Shown here piece after piece: positions 43,802-51,694 of a stretch of 64,000 nucleotides of DNA (positions are counted from its first letter, which is position 1; every line of letters begins with the position of its first letter). Under the pieces are notes generated by a model, which did not search any database, was not told the origin of the DNA, and saw only the letters and a list, made by a program, of their open reading frames with translations. Made by a program: the position numbers and the translations under genes. Location of the stretch: NCBI GenBank assembly GCA_016716305.1, contig JADJWP010000002.1, positions 3,160,501-3,224,500 of the forward strand. Direction: 5' to 3'. The DNA is from Chloracidobacterium sp. (GTDB lineage Bacteria; Acidobacteriota; Blastocatellia; Pyrinomonadales; Pyrinomonadaceae).

Positions 43802-45169
43802 CTAACGGGCGTCGAACTGATTTACCGCGAAATCTCCGGTTATCCCCCAAGGAATTGGCGAGATCGAATTGCTAAGACTGTTGAAGACCCAAAATGTGCT
43901 CGATGAAGACCTACGGACTGCGATATCAGTCCGGCCGTCACCGTCATAATCACCCTGTGTAGGGACATCGGAGGAAATGCCGAATGGTTGAACGCGGGTT
44001 TGTCCGTTCGAACTTTGCCGTATCCACCAGACCATTTGTGTGTTGCCCGTAGCTCCGGTTCGGGCGACGGCCAGATCATATCTGCCGTCACCGTCATAAT
44101 CACCTGGTGCAACGTAATCGGTATTGAAATTACCCCATTGCTGAAAAGTCACTGATCCGTTCGAGCTATTGAGGATGATGAAGGTGTTTGCAGGCGTAAG
44201 CCCAAAGCGATAAACCGCAATGTCAAATTTGCCGTCGCCATCATAATCGCCGGGAACCGGAACGTCATAGCTCGTGGTTCCGTTACCCGTCGTACCGAAT
44301 GGAACAACGATGTCGCCGGTGCCAGCGCTCGGTTTGATCCACCAAGTAGCCTGATCCGTCGCGGTTGCTCCGCGTCTGTAAACAGCCAGATCGGTTTTAC
44401 CGTCGCCATCAAAATCGCGGCATACATTGGTGTCGGTGTTGATACCATAACCGATCACCTGAGCGGTGTTGTCCGAGCTTCTGAGGATAAAAAACCTACT
44501 TGGATCCGAGACGGTCGCTCCGCGGCGGAAAAGTGTGTAGTCGCCTTTTCCGTCACCGTCAAAGTCTCCGGGCGCCGGAAAGTCGGCGTTGGCATCGCCG
44601 AATTGAAATGTCGAAACCCCTTCAGTACTGTTGAGGTTCCAATAGGTTATCTGAGCTACTCCCGGCGGTGCGACATTCGGAAATCTCAAAATACTAAAAT
44701 CAGAACGGCCGTCTCCGTCGTTATCGACCGGTCGCAAAACCGCGATCTGCCCTCGGATCTCGCCGCCGGGAAACCCGGTCGAATGTACGTTCAGATACGT
44801 CTGCTGCGAGCGCATCAGTGCGATCTGCGCCGTAGTGATCGGGGAAGTGCCGCTTAGTGTCCCGCCAGTTGAACCGGTGTTTCCCGTGTCGATGATCACA
44901 GGTCCATTGACGCCACGGGCAGCCGGCCCGTGTATGTGTGAGGCTGTCTGATTGCTTCCGAGGCCGCTGAAGGTGATGGTGTAGCTTATCGTACCCGCGC
45001 TTTCATTTAGAAAGATGCGAGCGAAGCCACGGGCATTCGAAGCATTGACAGGGACCTCTTGAGCCGAGGTCAGGTTCGCCGTAAACGTTTCCGCTGCAGC
45101 CGCTAAGGGGAAGGCGAACGCGAGCAACGCGATAGCGATCGAGGTTCTGATCGTGTATTTTGGATTCAT
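43802..45169 (-). CDS. Secreted CHRD-domain protein with FG-GAP/VCBS repeats
   Basis: 455 residues. Signal peptide (about 1-26), a CHRD domain (about 27-145; FTANLTSAQEVP, ASHIHGPAARGVNGPVIID, STGFPGGEIRGQIA), then FG-GAP/VCBS repeats (about 150-450) in which DFDGDGK(G/T)D and YWNLNST/WWIRQSSNGQT units recur. The repeats match those of the peroxidase fusion at 9.7 kb, suggesting related surface proteins. CHRD binds no known ligand in bacteria. Probably surface or extracellular. Terminator follows. Confidence 0.9.
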   Translation of the reverse strand: MNPKYTIRTSIAIALLAFAFPLAAAAETFTANLTSAQEVPVNASNARGFARIFLNESAGTISYTITFSGLGSNQTASHIHGPAARGVNGPVIIDTGNTGSTGGTLSGTSPITTAQIALMRSQQTYLNVHSTGFPGGEIRGQIAVLRPVDNDGDGRSDFSILRFPNVAPPGVAQITYWNLNSTEGVSTFQFGDANADFPAPGDFDGDGKGDYTLFRRGATVSDPSRFFILRSSDNTAQVIGYGINTDTNVCRDFDGDGKTDLAVYRRGATATDQATWWIKPSAGTGDIVVPFGTTGNGTTSYDVPVPGDYDGDGKFDIAVYRFGLTPANTFIILNSSNGSVTFQQWGNFNTDYVAPGDYDGDGRYDLAVARTGATGNTQMVWWIRQSSNGQTRVQPFGISSDVPTQGDYDGDGRTDIAVRRSSSSTFWVFNSLSNSISPIPWGITGDFAVNQFDAR

Positions 45170-45509
45170 ATTCTATTTGCCGCCACAATTGATGATTTGA
45201 TTGTCGGTCCTGGCTGACAGACACTCGTTAACTATCCGGAACCGAGCGTTTTTTCTTCTGCGAGCCGTATCGATGCAATATTCCATGATTCGCCCGCATG
45301 ACTGAGGTCGAAACGTCAAAAAAACTTTTTGAGATCCCAATGATGTTATGCTTGTCCTCTAACCAAGTCAATCAATTTCTTCGTTCCGCATCTCAGATAC
45401 TAACCTTCGATTTGGACATACGATTTGATTCTTGTAACAATAAAGCGGCGGGATCCGATAAGCTTTTTAAGCAAGTGCATTGTAATTCTGCCTATCCAAG
45501 AGAATTTTG
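45170..45509. other. 340 bp intergenic region between CHRD/FG-GAP and HemQ-like genes
   Basis: No convincing gene. A 70-codon frame at 45298-45510 is the longest and has no ribosome site or conserved pattern. Possible weak promoter elements for the HemQ-like gene occur near 45412-45440 (TTGGAC, 17 bp, TAACAA). I saw no heme or iron box. Confidence 0.4.
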
Positions 45510-46268
45510 ATGGAAATCGTGAATCAACCGAAGGAGCCGATCGACGCTGGAGGCCTGCGACTCGTTGAAGACAGCAAGCGATGGAGCGTTGCTCCGGCCG
45601 CCGAGCGACAGTTCGTCAATTTCATGTTTTTTCGGGTGAATCCTGATTGGCGAAAGCTCGATCCGGCGACAAAACGCGACCTGAAAGAAGAGTTTCGCTC
45701 GGCATACGATTCGTTCGATGAGCATTTCCTTCTCTTTAGTTATTCTCTCGTCGGTTTCGATTCGAAAGCCGATCTAATGTTATGGCGGATCGGATCTTCG
45801 ATGGATAAGATCCAGGAGATGACCGCGAGGCTTTATCGGACTCAGCTGGGCAGCTTCCTCGAGACTGCCGACAATTATTTAGCGGTGACAAAGTCGATGA
45901 TGTTCGTATCGGACGGTATAGAAGACCGAGCTCATGTGAAGGCCGGCTTGCATGGTTACCATTTTCTTTATCCGTGTTCGAAGAATAAGGACTGGTACGA
46001 AAAATCGGCCGAAGAGCGAGATGCGTTGATCCAGGAGAATTTCATGGTCGGTAAGAAGTTCCCGAACATTAGGATCCATCTGACACATGCGTTTGGTTTT
46101 AGTGAGCAAGATTACATTATCTCGTTCGAGACCGACGAGCCTAAGGACTTTCTTGCATTGGCCGAAGAGCTTAGGCAAACCCCGGCAAGCAAATTCACTC
46201 TTCGCGGAATGCCGATCTATACCTGTCGAAAGCGGCCGCTGCTTGAATGTTTGGATGCTCTGGGCTGA
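45510..46268 (+). CDS. Chlorite-dismutase-family heme protein, HemQ/coproheme decarboxylase type
   Basis: 252 residues from ATG 45510; a TTG one codon upstream is also possible. The family pattern is clear: FVNFMFFRVNPDWRKLDP, LMLWRIGSSMDKIQEM, YLAVTKSMMFV, HFLYPCSKNKDWYE (with the conserved Tyr and Lys) and NIRIHLTHAFGFSEQDYIISFETDEP, which carries the proximal His. This is the HemQ (ChdC) form that converts coproheme to heme b in Gram-positive and some deep-branching bacteria, not true chlorite dismutase. Strictly, I cannot tell coproheme decarboxylase from a peroxidase here. Confidence 0.86.
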   Translation: MEIVNQPKEPIDAGGLRLVEDSKRWSVAPAAERQFVNFMFFRVNPDWRKLDPATKRDLKEEFRSAYDSFDEHFLLFSYSLVGFDSKADLMLWRIGSSMDKIQEMTARLYRTQLGSFLETADNYLAVTKSMMFVSDGIEDRAHVKAGLHGYHFLYPCSKNKDWYEKSAEERDALIQENFMVGKKFPNIRIHLTHAFGFSEQDYIISFETDEPKDFLALAEELRQTPASKFTLRGMPIYTCRKRPLLECLDALG

Positions 46269-46317
46269 CAATTTTACCGGTCTTTCGAACATGTTTTCGA
46301 CTTCGATATAAAGACAA

Positions 46318-46593
46318 ATGACGATCGCCCGAAAGTTTTTTGTTAGCGGACTCGTTCAAGGGGTAGGATTTCGCTATTTTGCTCAACGGGCGGCGGCAAA
46401 GCATCAGGTAACCGGTTATGTCAGAAATATGCCCGACGGCAGGGTCGAGGCCTTTGCGCAGGGAAACGAGAAAACCGTCGAAGCTTTCAAACACGACCTG
46501 ACAGCGGGACCGTCTTATTCAAGGGTCGATGTGATCGAAGAGATCGTACTCGAGCCGAATGGAATGTACTCAACTTTCAGGATCGAGCGTTGA
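46318..46593 (+). CDS. Acylphosphatase
   Basis: 91 residues, the normal size. GLVQGVGFRYFAQRAAAKHQVTGYVRNMPDGRVEAFAQG has the active-site Arg (in FRYF) and Asn (VRNMPDG). Hydrolyses carboxyl-phosphate bonds. Between the HemQ-like and apt genes, 28 bp before apt. Confidence 0.93.
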   Translation: MTIARKFFVSGLVQGVGFRYFAQRAAAKHQVTGYVRNMPDGRVEAFAQGNEKTVEAFKHDLTAGPSYSRVDVIEEIVLEPNGMYSTFRIER

Positions 46594-46621
46594 GATCAAA
46601 GCAACACATAAAATCAACTTA

Positions 46622-47143
46622 ATGGAAGAACTTAAAAAACTGATTCGCGAAGTGCCCGATTTCCCGAAACCGGGCATCAATTTTTACGACATAACCACAC
46701 TTCTTAAGGACCCCTCCGGTCTCGAACAGACGATTGATGCGCTGACCGAGCAATGCCGCGGCCTCGACATCGACACAGTGATCGGCGTCGAGTCTCGAGG
46801 GTTCATTTTTGCGGCGCCGCTTGCATACCAGCTTGGTGCAGGATTCGTTCCGGTCAGGAAGCCAAAAAAGCTGCCGTCAGATACCGTGTCGGTATCTTAT
46901 GAGCTTGAATATGGTCAGGACACGCTCGAGATCCACCGCGATGCGATAGGCGAAGGGCACAGAGTGCTGATCGTCGACGACCTTCTGGCAACCGGCGGGA
47001 CGGCAAAGGCGGTCGTCGATCTGGTCGAGGGAATGAACGGTAAGATCGTCGGGCTGCACTTCGTAGTGGAACTCGATTTCCTTCATGGTCGCGACAAGTT
47101 CGATGGTTACGAAGTAAGGTCTTTGGTAAGATACGATTCGTAG
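46622..47143 (+). CDS. apt: Adenine phosphoribosyltransferase
   Basis: Salvages adenine to AMP with PRPP. 173 residues. IREVPDFPKPGINFYDIT is the APRT signature start, GVESRGFIFAAPLAY and PVRKPKKLP bind substrate, and VLIVDDLLATGGTAKA is the PRPP loop. I start at the Met of MEELKKL (46622); a longer frame from 46559 overlaps the acylphosphatase gene. Ends 5 bp before tRNA-Arg. Confidence 0.94.
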   Translation: MEELKKLIREVPDFPKPGINFYDITTLLKDPSGLEQTIDALTEQCRGLDIDTVIGVESRGFIFAAPLAYQLGAGFVPVRKPKKLPSDTVSVSYELEYGQDTLEIHRDAIGEGHRVLIVDDLLATGGTAKAVVDLVEGMNGKIVGLHFVVELDFLHGRDKFDGYEVRSLVRYDS

Positions 47144-47148
47144 ATCGG

Positions 47149-47225
47149 GTTCCCGTAGCTCAGCAGGATAGAGCGTTCGCCTCCTAAGTGAAAGGCCGCT
47201 GGTTCGAATCCAGCCGGGAACACCA
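47149..47225 (+). tRNA. tRNA-Arg (anticodon CCT)
   Basis: 77 bases with encoded CCA. Acceptor gttcccg pairs with cgggaac, D stem gctc/gagc, anticodon stem ttcgc/gtgaa, T arm gctgg-ttcgaat-ccagc. Anticodon CCT at 47183-47185 reads AGG. Confidence 0.95.
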
Positions 47226-47364
47226 TATCTAATTTTGGAATCCATTGCGTAATAGGCTTTTGTAATAATTGAACGGAAGTAAACGGTCAATCAAGCACAG
47301 TGGCAAGCAATAATACCGCCCTGACTGCCGTCGAGGTCTATTCATAATCTCTATGTTTTGCAGG

Positions 47365-47392
47365 AACCGCACCTTCAATTGGGTGCGGTTTT
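47365..47392 (+). terminator. Intrinsic terminator after tRNA-Arg
   Basis: aaccgcacc (47365-47373) pairs with ggtgcggtt (47382-47390), followed by tt, c and later Ts. Confidence 0.72.
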
Positions 47393-47472
47393 CGCATTTT
47401 CGATCGTCCGCGTATGAATTCAGACCAAAAGTAGCTTTGTCTGAGTACAAAAATGTGGCAACTTAAAGCTGT

Positions 47473-49128
47473 ATGCAAAAGGTCCTGACAGCCGCCCAAA
47501 TGCGCGAGGTCGATCGCCTCACCACCGAGCGCTACGGCATCCCTTCCATCATCCTCATGGAAAACGCCGCCCACGCCGTCGCGCGCGTCATCACCGAAAA
47601 ACTCGGCGGCTCGGTCAAAGGCAAGTCGATCCTGATCCTGTGCGGCAAGGGGAATAACGGTGGCGACGGAGCCGCGTTGGCGCGAATTCTTTGGCAGCAG
47701 GATGCGGATGTCTATTTGATCTTATTTGGCAAGATTGCAGATACGAAGGGTGATGCGCGAACCAACTTTGAATTCATCGCAAACCTGTCCGAACGCGCCG
47801 CACAATTCATAGACTTCTGGGAAATCGACGACTTTTCGGGATTCCATGCGCTTAAAGAGGGATTTCTCGCGCAGCAAAGGCTTGATTTGATCGTTGATGC
47901 GCTTTTTGGAACTGGCGTAACCCGACCCGTTGATGAGCCGTTTCCCGGCATTGTGAACAGCGCAAATAATTGGATTACGCAATCAAGGAAACTTCCGGTT
48001 GTATCCGTCGACTTGCCTTCGGGGCTGGATGCGGACCAATCGAATGCGATTGGTCCGCGGATTGACGCAGACTGCACCGTATCAATTACATCGCCGAAGG
48101 TCGCCAACGTTATTCCTCCAACCTCGGAAGCCAACGGCCATCTTGTGATCGTGAATATAGGCTCCCCTCGGGAACTGATTGACGAGCAGCCCTCGAAGTT
48201 GTTCGTTTCCGAGGCATGGGATGCCGAGTATTGGTTGAGGCGGACGAGGTTTTTCGACGACTCCTTCAAAAACAAACGCGGCCATGCCCTCGTCATCGCC
48301 GGATCCGAAAACTATTCAGGTGCCGCCGTGCTCGCGGGAAACTCGGCGATCCGCTCTGGCGTCGGGCTGGTGACGCTCGCGTGCCCGGGCGAAGCAAAGA
48401 CTGAGATCGCAAGCCGCATTTTGCCCGAAGTCATTCTCGCGACACTCGGCTCAAAAGAGTTCGACGAGCTTGCACCGAAGGCCAACGCGATCGCCGTCGG
48501 CCCCGGCCTGTCCGCGACCGATCCCGACATCGAATCGCTCGTGCGGAAGATCGTCGAAGAACGCACAACGCCGGTCATCGTCGATGCAGGGGCCTTATGG
48601 TTCTTCTCACCAATGCGGAGGCCCGCGCGTGAGCAAGGGCTTAACTCCCAAGTTGAGAGTCAGGCCCTTACTGACGTGCGGGCTTCTACATCCAAGGCTC
48701 CACTGATCCTCACGCCGCACGAGGGCGAGTTCATGCGTCTGCTCGGTACCGACGACAAGGAAGCGATCAAAGACCGAGTTGCCGCCGTCCGCGAGTTCTC
48801 GCAGACCAACAACGTCATCCTCGTTCTCAAAGGCGAGCGGGTCCTGATCGGCCATCCCGACGGGCGTGTGGTAGTCAACCCGACGGGCAATTCGGGACTC
48901 GGCAAAGCAGGCAATGGCGACACGCTCACCGGGATCCTCGCTGGATTCTGTGCCCAGGCCGCCGCGATGGAGATCGACATCTTCGAGACCGTCGTCGCTG
49001 CTGTTTATATCGCCGGACTCGCCGGTGACATCGCCGAAGATAAATACGGCAAACGCGTGATGACGGCCTCCGACGTCCGCGAATGCCTGTCGGAGGCATT
49101 CGAGACCATCGGAAAAGATGTGGAGTGA
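47473..49128 (+). CDS. nnr: Bifunctional NAD(P)H-hydrate epimerase / dehydratase (YjeF-like)
   Basis: 551 residues. The N-terminal epimerase (about 1-230) has MRVDRLTTERY-like start AQMREVDRLTTERYGIPSI, LCGKGNNGGDG and VDLPSGLDAD. The C-terminal ribokinase-fold dehydratase (about 250-545) has HALVIAGSENYSGAAVLAG, LTPHEGEFMRL and GNSGLGKAGNGDTLTGILAG (ATP/ADP anion hole). Repairs damaged NAD(P)H. The first and last thirds use many C-ending codons, unlike the middle and the neighbouring genes. About 25 extra residues at 48609-48690 coincide with a palindromic repeat inserted in frame. Confidence 0.93.
   Translation: MQKVLTAAQMREVDRLTTERYGIPSIILMENAAHAVARVITEKLGGSVKGKSILILCGKGNNGGDGAALARILWQQDADVYLILFGKIADTKGDARTNFEFIANLSERAAQFIDFWEIDDFSGFHALKEGFLAQQRLDLIVDALFGTGVTRPVDEPFPGIVNSANNWITQSRKLPVVSVDLPSGLDADQSNAIGPRIDADCTVSITSPKVANVIPPTSEANGHLVIVNIGSPRELIDEQPSKLFVSEAWDAEYWLRRTRFFDDSFKNKRGHALVIAGSENYSGAAVLAGNSAIRSGVGLVTLACPGEAKTEIASRILPEVILATLGSKEFDELAPKANAIAVGPGLSATDPDIESLVRKIVEERTTPVIVDAGALWFFSPMRRPAREQGLNSQVESQALTDVRASTSKAPLILTPHEGEFMRLLGTDDKEAIKDRVAAVREFSQTNNVILVLKGERVLIGHPDGRVVVNPTGNSGLGKAGNGDTLTGILAGFCAQAAAMEIDIFETVVAAVYIAGLAGDIAEDKYGKRVMTASDVRECLSEAFETIGKDVE
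48621..48683. repeat. REP-like palindrome inserted in frame in nnr
   Basis: gcccgcgcgtgagcaagggc at 48621-48640 and the matching complement gcccttactgacgtgcgggc at 48664-48683 form a long imperfect inverted repeat (22 of 27 positions when the arms are extended). Between them aactc and gagtt form an inner stem. The size and gcgtgag/aagggc sequence look like the REP elements spread by RAYT transposases. It adds residues such as RRPAREQGLNSQVESQALTD without breaking the frame. Confidence 0.62.
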
Positions 49129-49219
49129 TTTTTGCGATACCGTGCGTTGCCTTTCATTCGCGGACACAACCTCCGAAATGGTAATCCACGAAATTCACGA
49201 AAAAAGAAAAAAAGAATAT

Positions 49220-49627
49220 ATGGATTCGAAACAACTTCTCCAAAACTGGATCAACGCATTTCAGGCGTGCGACCCGGAAGCGGTGGCTGAATGCTATGCC
49301 GACGATGCCGTCAATCTTCAGGTGGCGATCGGCGAGCCGGACGTCGGTAAAGAAGCGATCCGAGCGGGCAATAACGCCTTCTTCGCTGCGTTCCCCGATG
49401 CCTGGTCGCGGGTTGAAAACCTGATCGGCGACGGCGATCGGGCGGCGTGGGAATGGATAGGCGGCGGAACCTGGACGGGCGAATTTGCAGGCCATTCGCC
49501 TTCAGGGAAGTCCTTCGAGATACGCGGATGCGGATTCTTCCGTTTTCGCGACGGAAAGATAATTGAGCAGCACGGTTACTGGGACAAGCTATCATGGTTC
49601 TCGCAGATCGGATTGCCGACGGAATGA
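49220..49627 (+). CDS. SnoaL-like / NTF2-fold protein
   Basis: 135 residues from ATG 49220. LLQNWINAFQACDPEAVAECYADDAVNLQVAIGEP is the usual SnoaL/ketosteroid-isomerase-like start, and GGTWTGEFAGHSPSGKSFEIRGCGFFRFRDGKIIEQHGYWD the middle and end. May bind small ligands; reaction unknown. The upstream reading frame is not coding-like. Its stop overlaps the tsaE start (ATGA). Confidence 0.85.
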   Translation: MDSKQLLQNWINAFQACDPEAVAECYADDAVNLQVAIGEPDVGKEAIRAGNNAFFAAFPDAWSRVENLIGDGDRAAWEWIGGGTWTGEFAGHSPSGKSFEIRGCGFFRFRDGKIIEQHGYWDKLSWFSQIGLPTE

Positions 49628-50082
49628 AAGAACTTCGAAAATGCAACACTCCGTTCGAGACGTTCGAGCTTGGTCGGGCGATCGGCGAGCGATTGCGGGC
49701 CGGCGACGCCGTGCTGCTCCATGGCGGACTTGGAGCCGGCAAGACATTGCTAACAAAGGGAATGATGGACGCGCTCGGCTATGACGTCGACGAGGTGACC
49801 AGTCCGAGCTTTGCCCTTGTGAATTTATACAAAGCCAACGATCTGCATGTTTACCACATTGATCTTTGGAGGATCGACACAGGTAGTGACGCGGCCTTCG
49901 GAGTTGGCCTGGGCGAGATCGTGGAAGATCCGAACGCAATAGTGATCATCGAATGGGCAGAGAAGCTCGGGCCATTCCGATTCCCGTCGCGGGTCTTTAA
50001 TATCAACATCGAAGGCGACGGCTACGAACCGAGATCGATCATGATCGCCGCGTCGGAACAAAGTTCGAAGTCCAGTATCTAA
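49624..50082 (+). CDS. tsaE: tRNA threonylcarbamoyladenosine biosynthesis ATPase TsaE
   Basis: 152 residues. GGLGAGKTLLTKG (Walker A), TSPSFALVNLYKANDLHVYHIDLWRI (TsaE signature) and EWAEKLG are present. Together with TsaB/TsaD it makes t6A on tRNAs that read ANN codons. ATG 49624 overlaps the SnoaL-like stop, so they are co-translated. Confidence 0.94.
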   Translation: MKELRKCNTPFETFELGRAIGERLRAGDAVLLHGGLGAGKTLLTKGMMDALGYDVDEVTSPSFALVNLYKANDLHVYHIDLWRIDTGSDAAFGVGLGEIVEDPNAIVIIEWAEKLGPFRFPSRVFNINIEGDGYEPRSIMIAASEQSSKSSI

Positions 50083-50091
50083 TTCAGCAAG

Positions 50092-51021
50092 ATGCGATTC
50101 CTCTATATAATGGCGATAGCGTTGTTTGCCGCGGGATGCGGATCTAACAGCGAAATCGCATCTAACTCGGCCGCTCCTGGAAAGGATGCCCGGGTCGAGA
50201 AACTGGAACGTGTTCGCGATTCATTAAAGCCTTTCTTCGAACCCATGGAGGTACGAGACGGCGACTGGCTCGATACGCAAAAGGAATTTGGCGAGACCTT
50301 CGAAGAGTACGTCCGATCAAACCCGACATTGCCAACCCCGAAGCGACGCAAGATCTACATACAACCGATAGGGACTTTCTCGCACGAGCAAAGAAATGCG
50401 ATAAAGCTCGCGGCCGAATACATGAAGGCGTTTTATGATCTTCCGGTTGAGCTTAATGCTGACAGGCCGCTTGGAAGTGTGCCGCGAGACAAAATGCGAA
50501 AGATCGAATACAAAAACAACCTGCAGATCCGCACCGCTTATTTTCTCGAGGACGTGCTGCCGAAACTTCTTGAAGATGACGCGGCGGCACTGATCGCCCT
50601 TACTAATTATGATCTTTACCCGGGCGACACATGGGCCTTCGTGTTTGGCCAAGCAACTTTCAAGGATCGTGTCGGCGTTTGGTCGCTGTACCGGCTCGCT
50701 GACCCGATCACGAGAAAATACGATCCAAAACTACTTTTGACGCGAACGATCAAGGTGGCGACACACGAAGTTGGCCACATGTTCTCGATGAAGCATTGCA
50801 CGAAATATGAATGCCTTATGGCGGGCACAAATCACGTCCTGGAAACCGATCGGCGACCGATCGACAATTGTCCGGAATGCACGGCGAAACTATCGTGGGC
50901 GATGAATTACGAACCGCTCAAGCGATACGAAAGGCTTACAGAATTTTGTAAGAAACAAGGTTGGTTGGACGAGGAAAAGCTTATGCGCGACAAGGCGAAT
51001 GCTATACGGGGAATCAAATGA
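50092..51021 (+). CDS. Lipoprotein with an archaemetzincin-type zinc peptidase domain
   Basis: 309 residues. Lipobox FAAGC at the N-terminus (lipidated Cys near residue 17). The peptidase motif HEVGHMFSMKHC is followed by TKYECLM and later CPEC. This fits archaemetzincin's HExxHxxGxxxC-x4-C-x17-CxxC: four Cys that bind a second zinc, three His in the active site (the third position here reads Met then His of MKHC, so spacing is worth a check). KKIYIQPIGTF is the usual N-terminal strand. Archaemetzincins are common in archaea and rare in bacteria; substrates are unknown. Confidence 0.85.
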   Translation: MRFLYIMAIALFAAGCGSNSEIASNSAAPGKDARVEKLERVRDSLKPFFEPMEVRDGDWLDTQKEFGETFEEYVRSNPTLPTPKRRKIYIQPIGTFSHEQRNAIKLAAEYMKAFYDLPVELNADRPLGSVPRDKMRKIEYKNNLQIRTAYFLEDVLPKLLEDDAAALIALTNYDLYPGDTWAFVFGQATFKDRVGVWSLYRLADPITRKYDPKLLLTRTIKVATHEVGHMFSMKHCTKYECLMAGTNHVLETDRRPIDNCPECTAKLSWAMNYEPLKRYERLTEFCKKQGWLDEEKLMRDKANAIRGIK

Positions 51022-51114
51022 AACTTCCGCCCTTCGTCAGGGGCATTTCTTGATGACCGTGGCTGTAACTTATGATTTTCCGACCTTCGGATCCTATTCT
51101 CATCTTTTACCGAA

Positions 51115-51606
51115 ATGATTGAACATTCTAAGCTGCCAAATTTGGTTCAGCCGAAGATCGTAGTAAAGAAAAGCTTGAGAAAGCTCGAGCTTCTGGACGG
51201 CACCGCGATGGTCCGCGTTTACGATGTTGGTCTTGGGCGATCGCCTATCGGTGATAAAGAGATCGAGGGAGACGGCAAGACACCCGAAGGCGATTTCTAC
51301 ATTTTTGGAAAGAACCCGAAGAGCAAGTACTCTCTCGGGCTCGGGATCAGTTATCCGAACACCGAAGATGCGAGACGCGGCCTCGGCACGTCTTTGATCG
51401 AAAAGACCGAATTTGATGCCATCATGGCAGCAATTGAAAATTTTTCAATGCCGCCGCAAAAAACCCGACTTGGCGGCGAGATCTATATTCATGGCGGCGG
51501 CAGTCACGATGATTGGACCCAGGGCTGCATTGCGATGAGTGATGGCAATATGCGGGAATTGTACGATGCGGTCGATGTCTCAACGCCGGTCGTTATCCTT
51601 CCGTAA
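51115..51606 (+). CDS. L,D-transpeptidase (YkuD) domain protein without signal peptide
   Basis: 163 residues. KTPEGDFYIFGKNPKSKYSLGLGISYPN and IHGGGSHDDWTQGCIAMSD carry the YkuD catalytic HxGG...TxGCI motif. Such enzymes cross-link peptidoglycan via meso-DAP, or attach lipoproteins. Unusually, no signal peptide or membrane segment lies before the domain, and an in-frame stop about 40 bases upstream excludes a long missed N-terminus, so either the enzyme is cytoplasmic, exported otherwise, or degenerate. Starts 93 bp after the archaemetzincin gene. Confidence 0.85.
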   Translation: MIEHSKLPNLVQPKIVVKKSLRKLELLDGTAMVRVYDVGLGRSPIGDKEIEGDGKTPEGDFYIFGKNPKSKYSLGLGISYPNTEDARRGLGTSLIEKTEFDAIMAAIENFSMPPQKTRLGGEIYIHGGGSHDDWTQGCIAMSDGNMRELYDAVDVSTPVVILP

Positions 51607-51625
51607 CTTTAATCTTGCTCGCTGC

Positions 51626-51653
51626 GTAACAACTTCGTAACATTAAGTTAACA
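51626..51653 (+). promoter_or_regulatory. Three-repeat Pho-box-like array upstream of ppk1
   Basis: GTAACA (51626-51631), GTAACA (51637-51642) and TTAACA (51648-51653) recur with an exact 11 bp period. This is the layout of PhoP/PhoB phosphate-regulon sites (TT(A/C/T)ACA repeats, 11 bp apart, as in Bacillus). It ends just where the -35 of the ppk1 promoter should lie. Confidence 0.65.
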
Positions 51654-51674
51654 TCGGTCACGATGGGTCTGGAC

Positions 51675-51680
51675 TATAAT
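51675..51680 (+). promoter_or_regulatory. ppk1 -10 element
   Basis: Perfect TATAAT, with no -35 consensus 17 bp upstream, where the last repeat of the Pho-box-like array lies instead, as at activator-dependent promoters. Predicted leader is only about 8 bases. Confidence 0.6.
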
Positions 51681-51694
51681 TCTGTTCAGCCCCT

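Noticed and set aside
45298..45510. 70-codon frame upstream of the HemQ-like gene
   Set aside because: No ribosome site, no conserved pattern, overlaps the true gene start.
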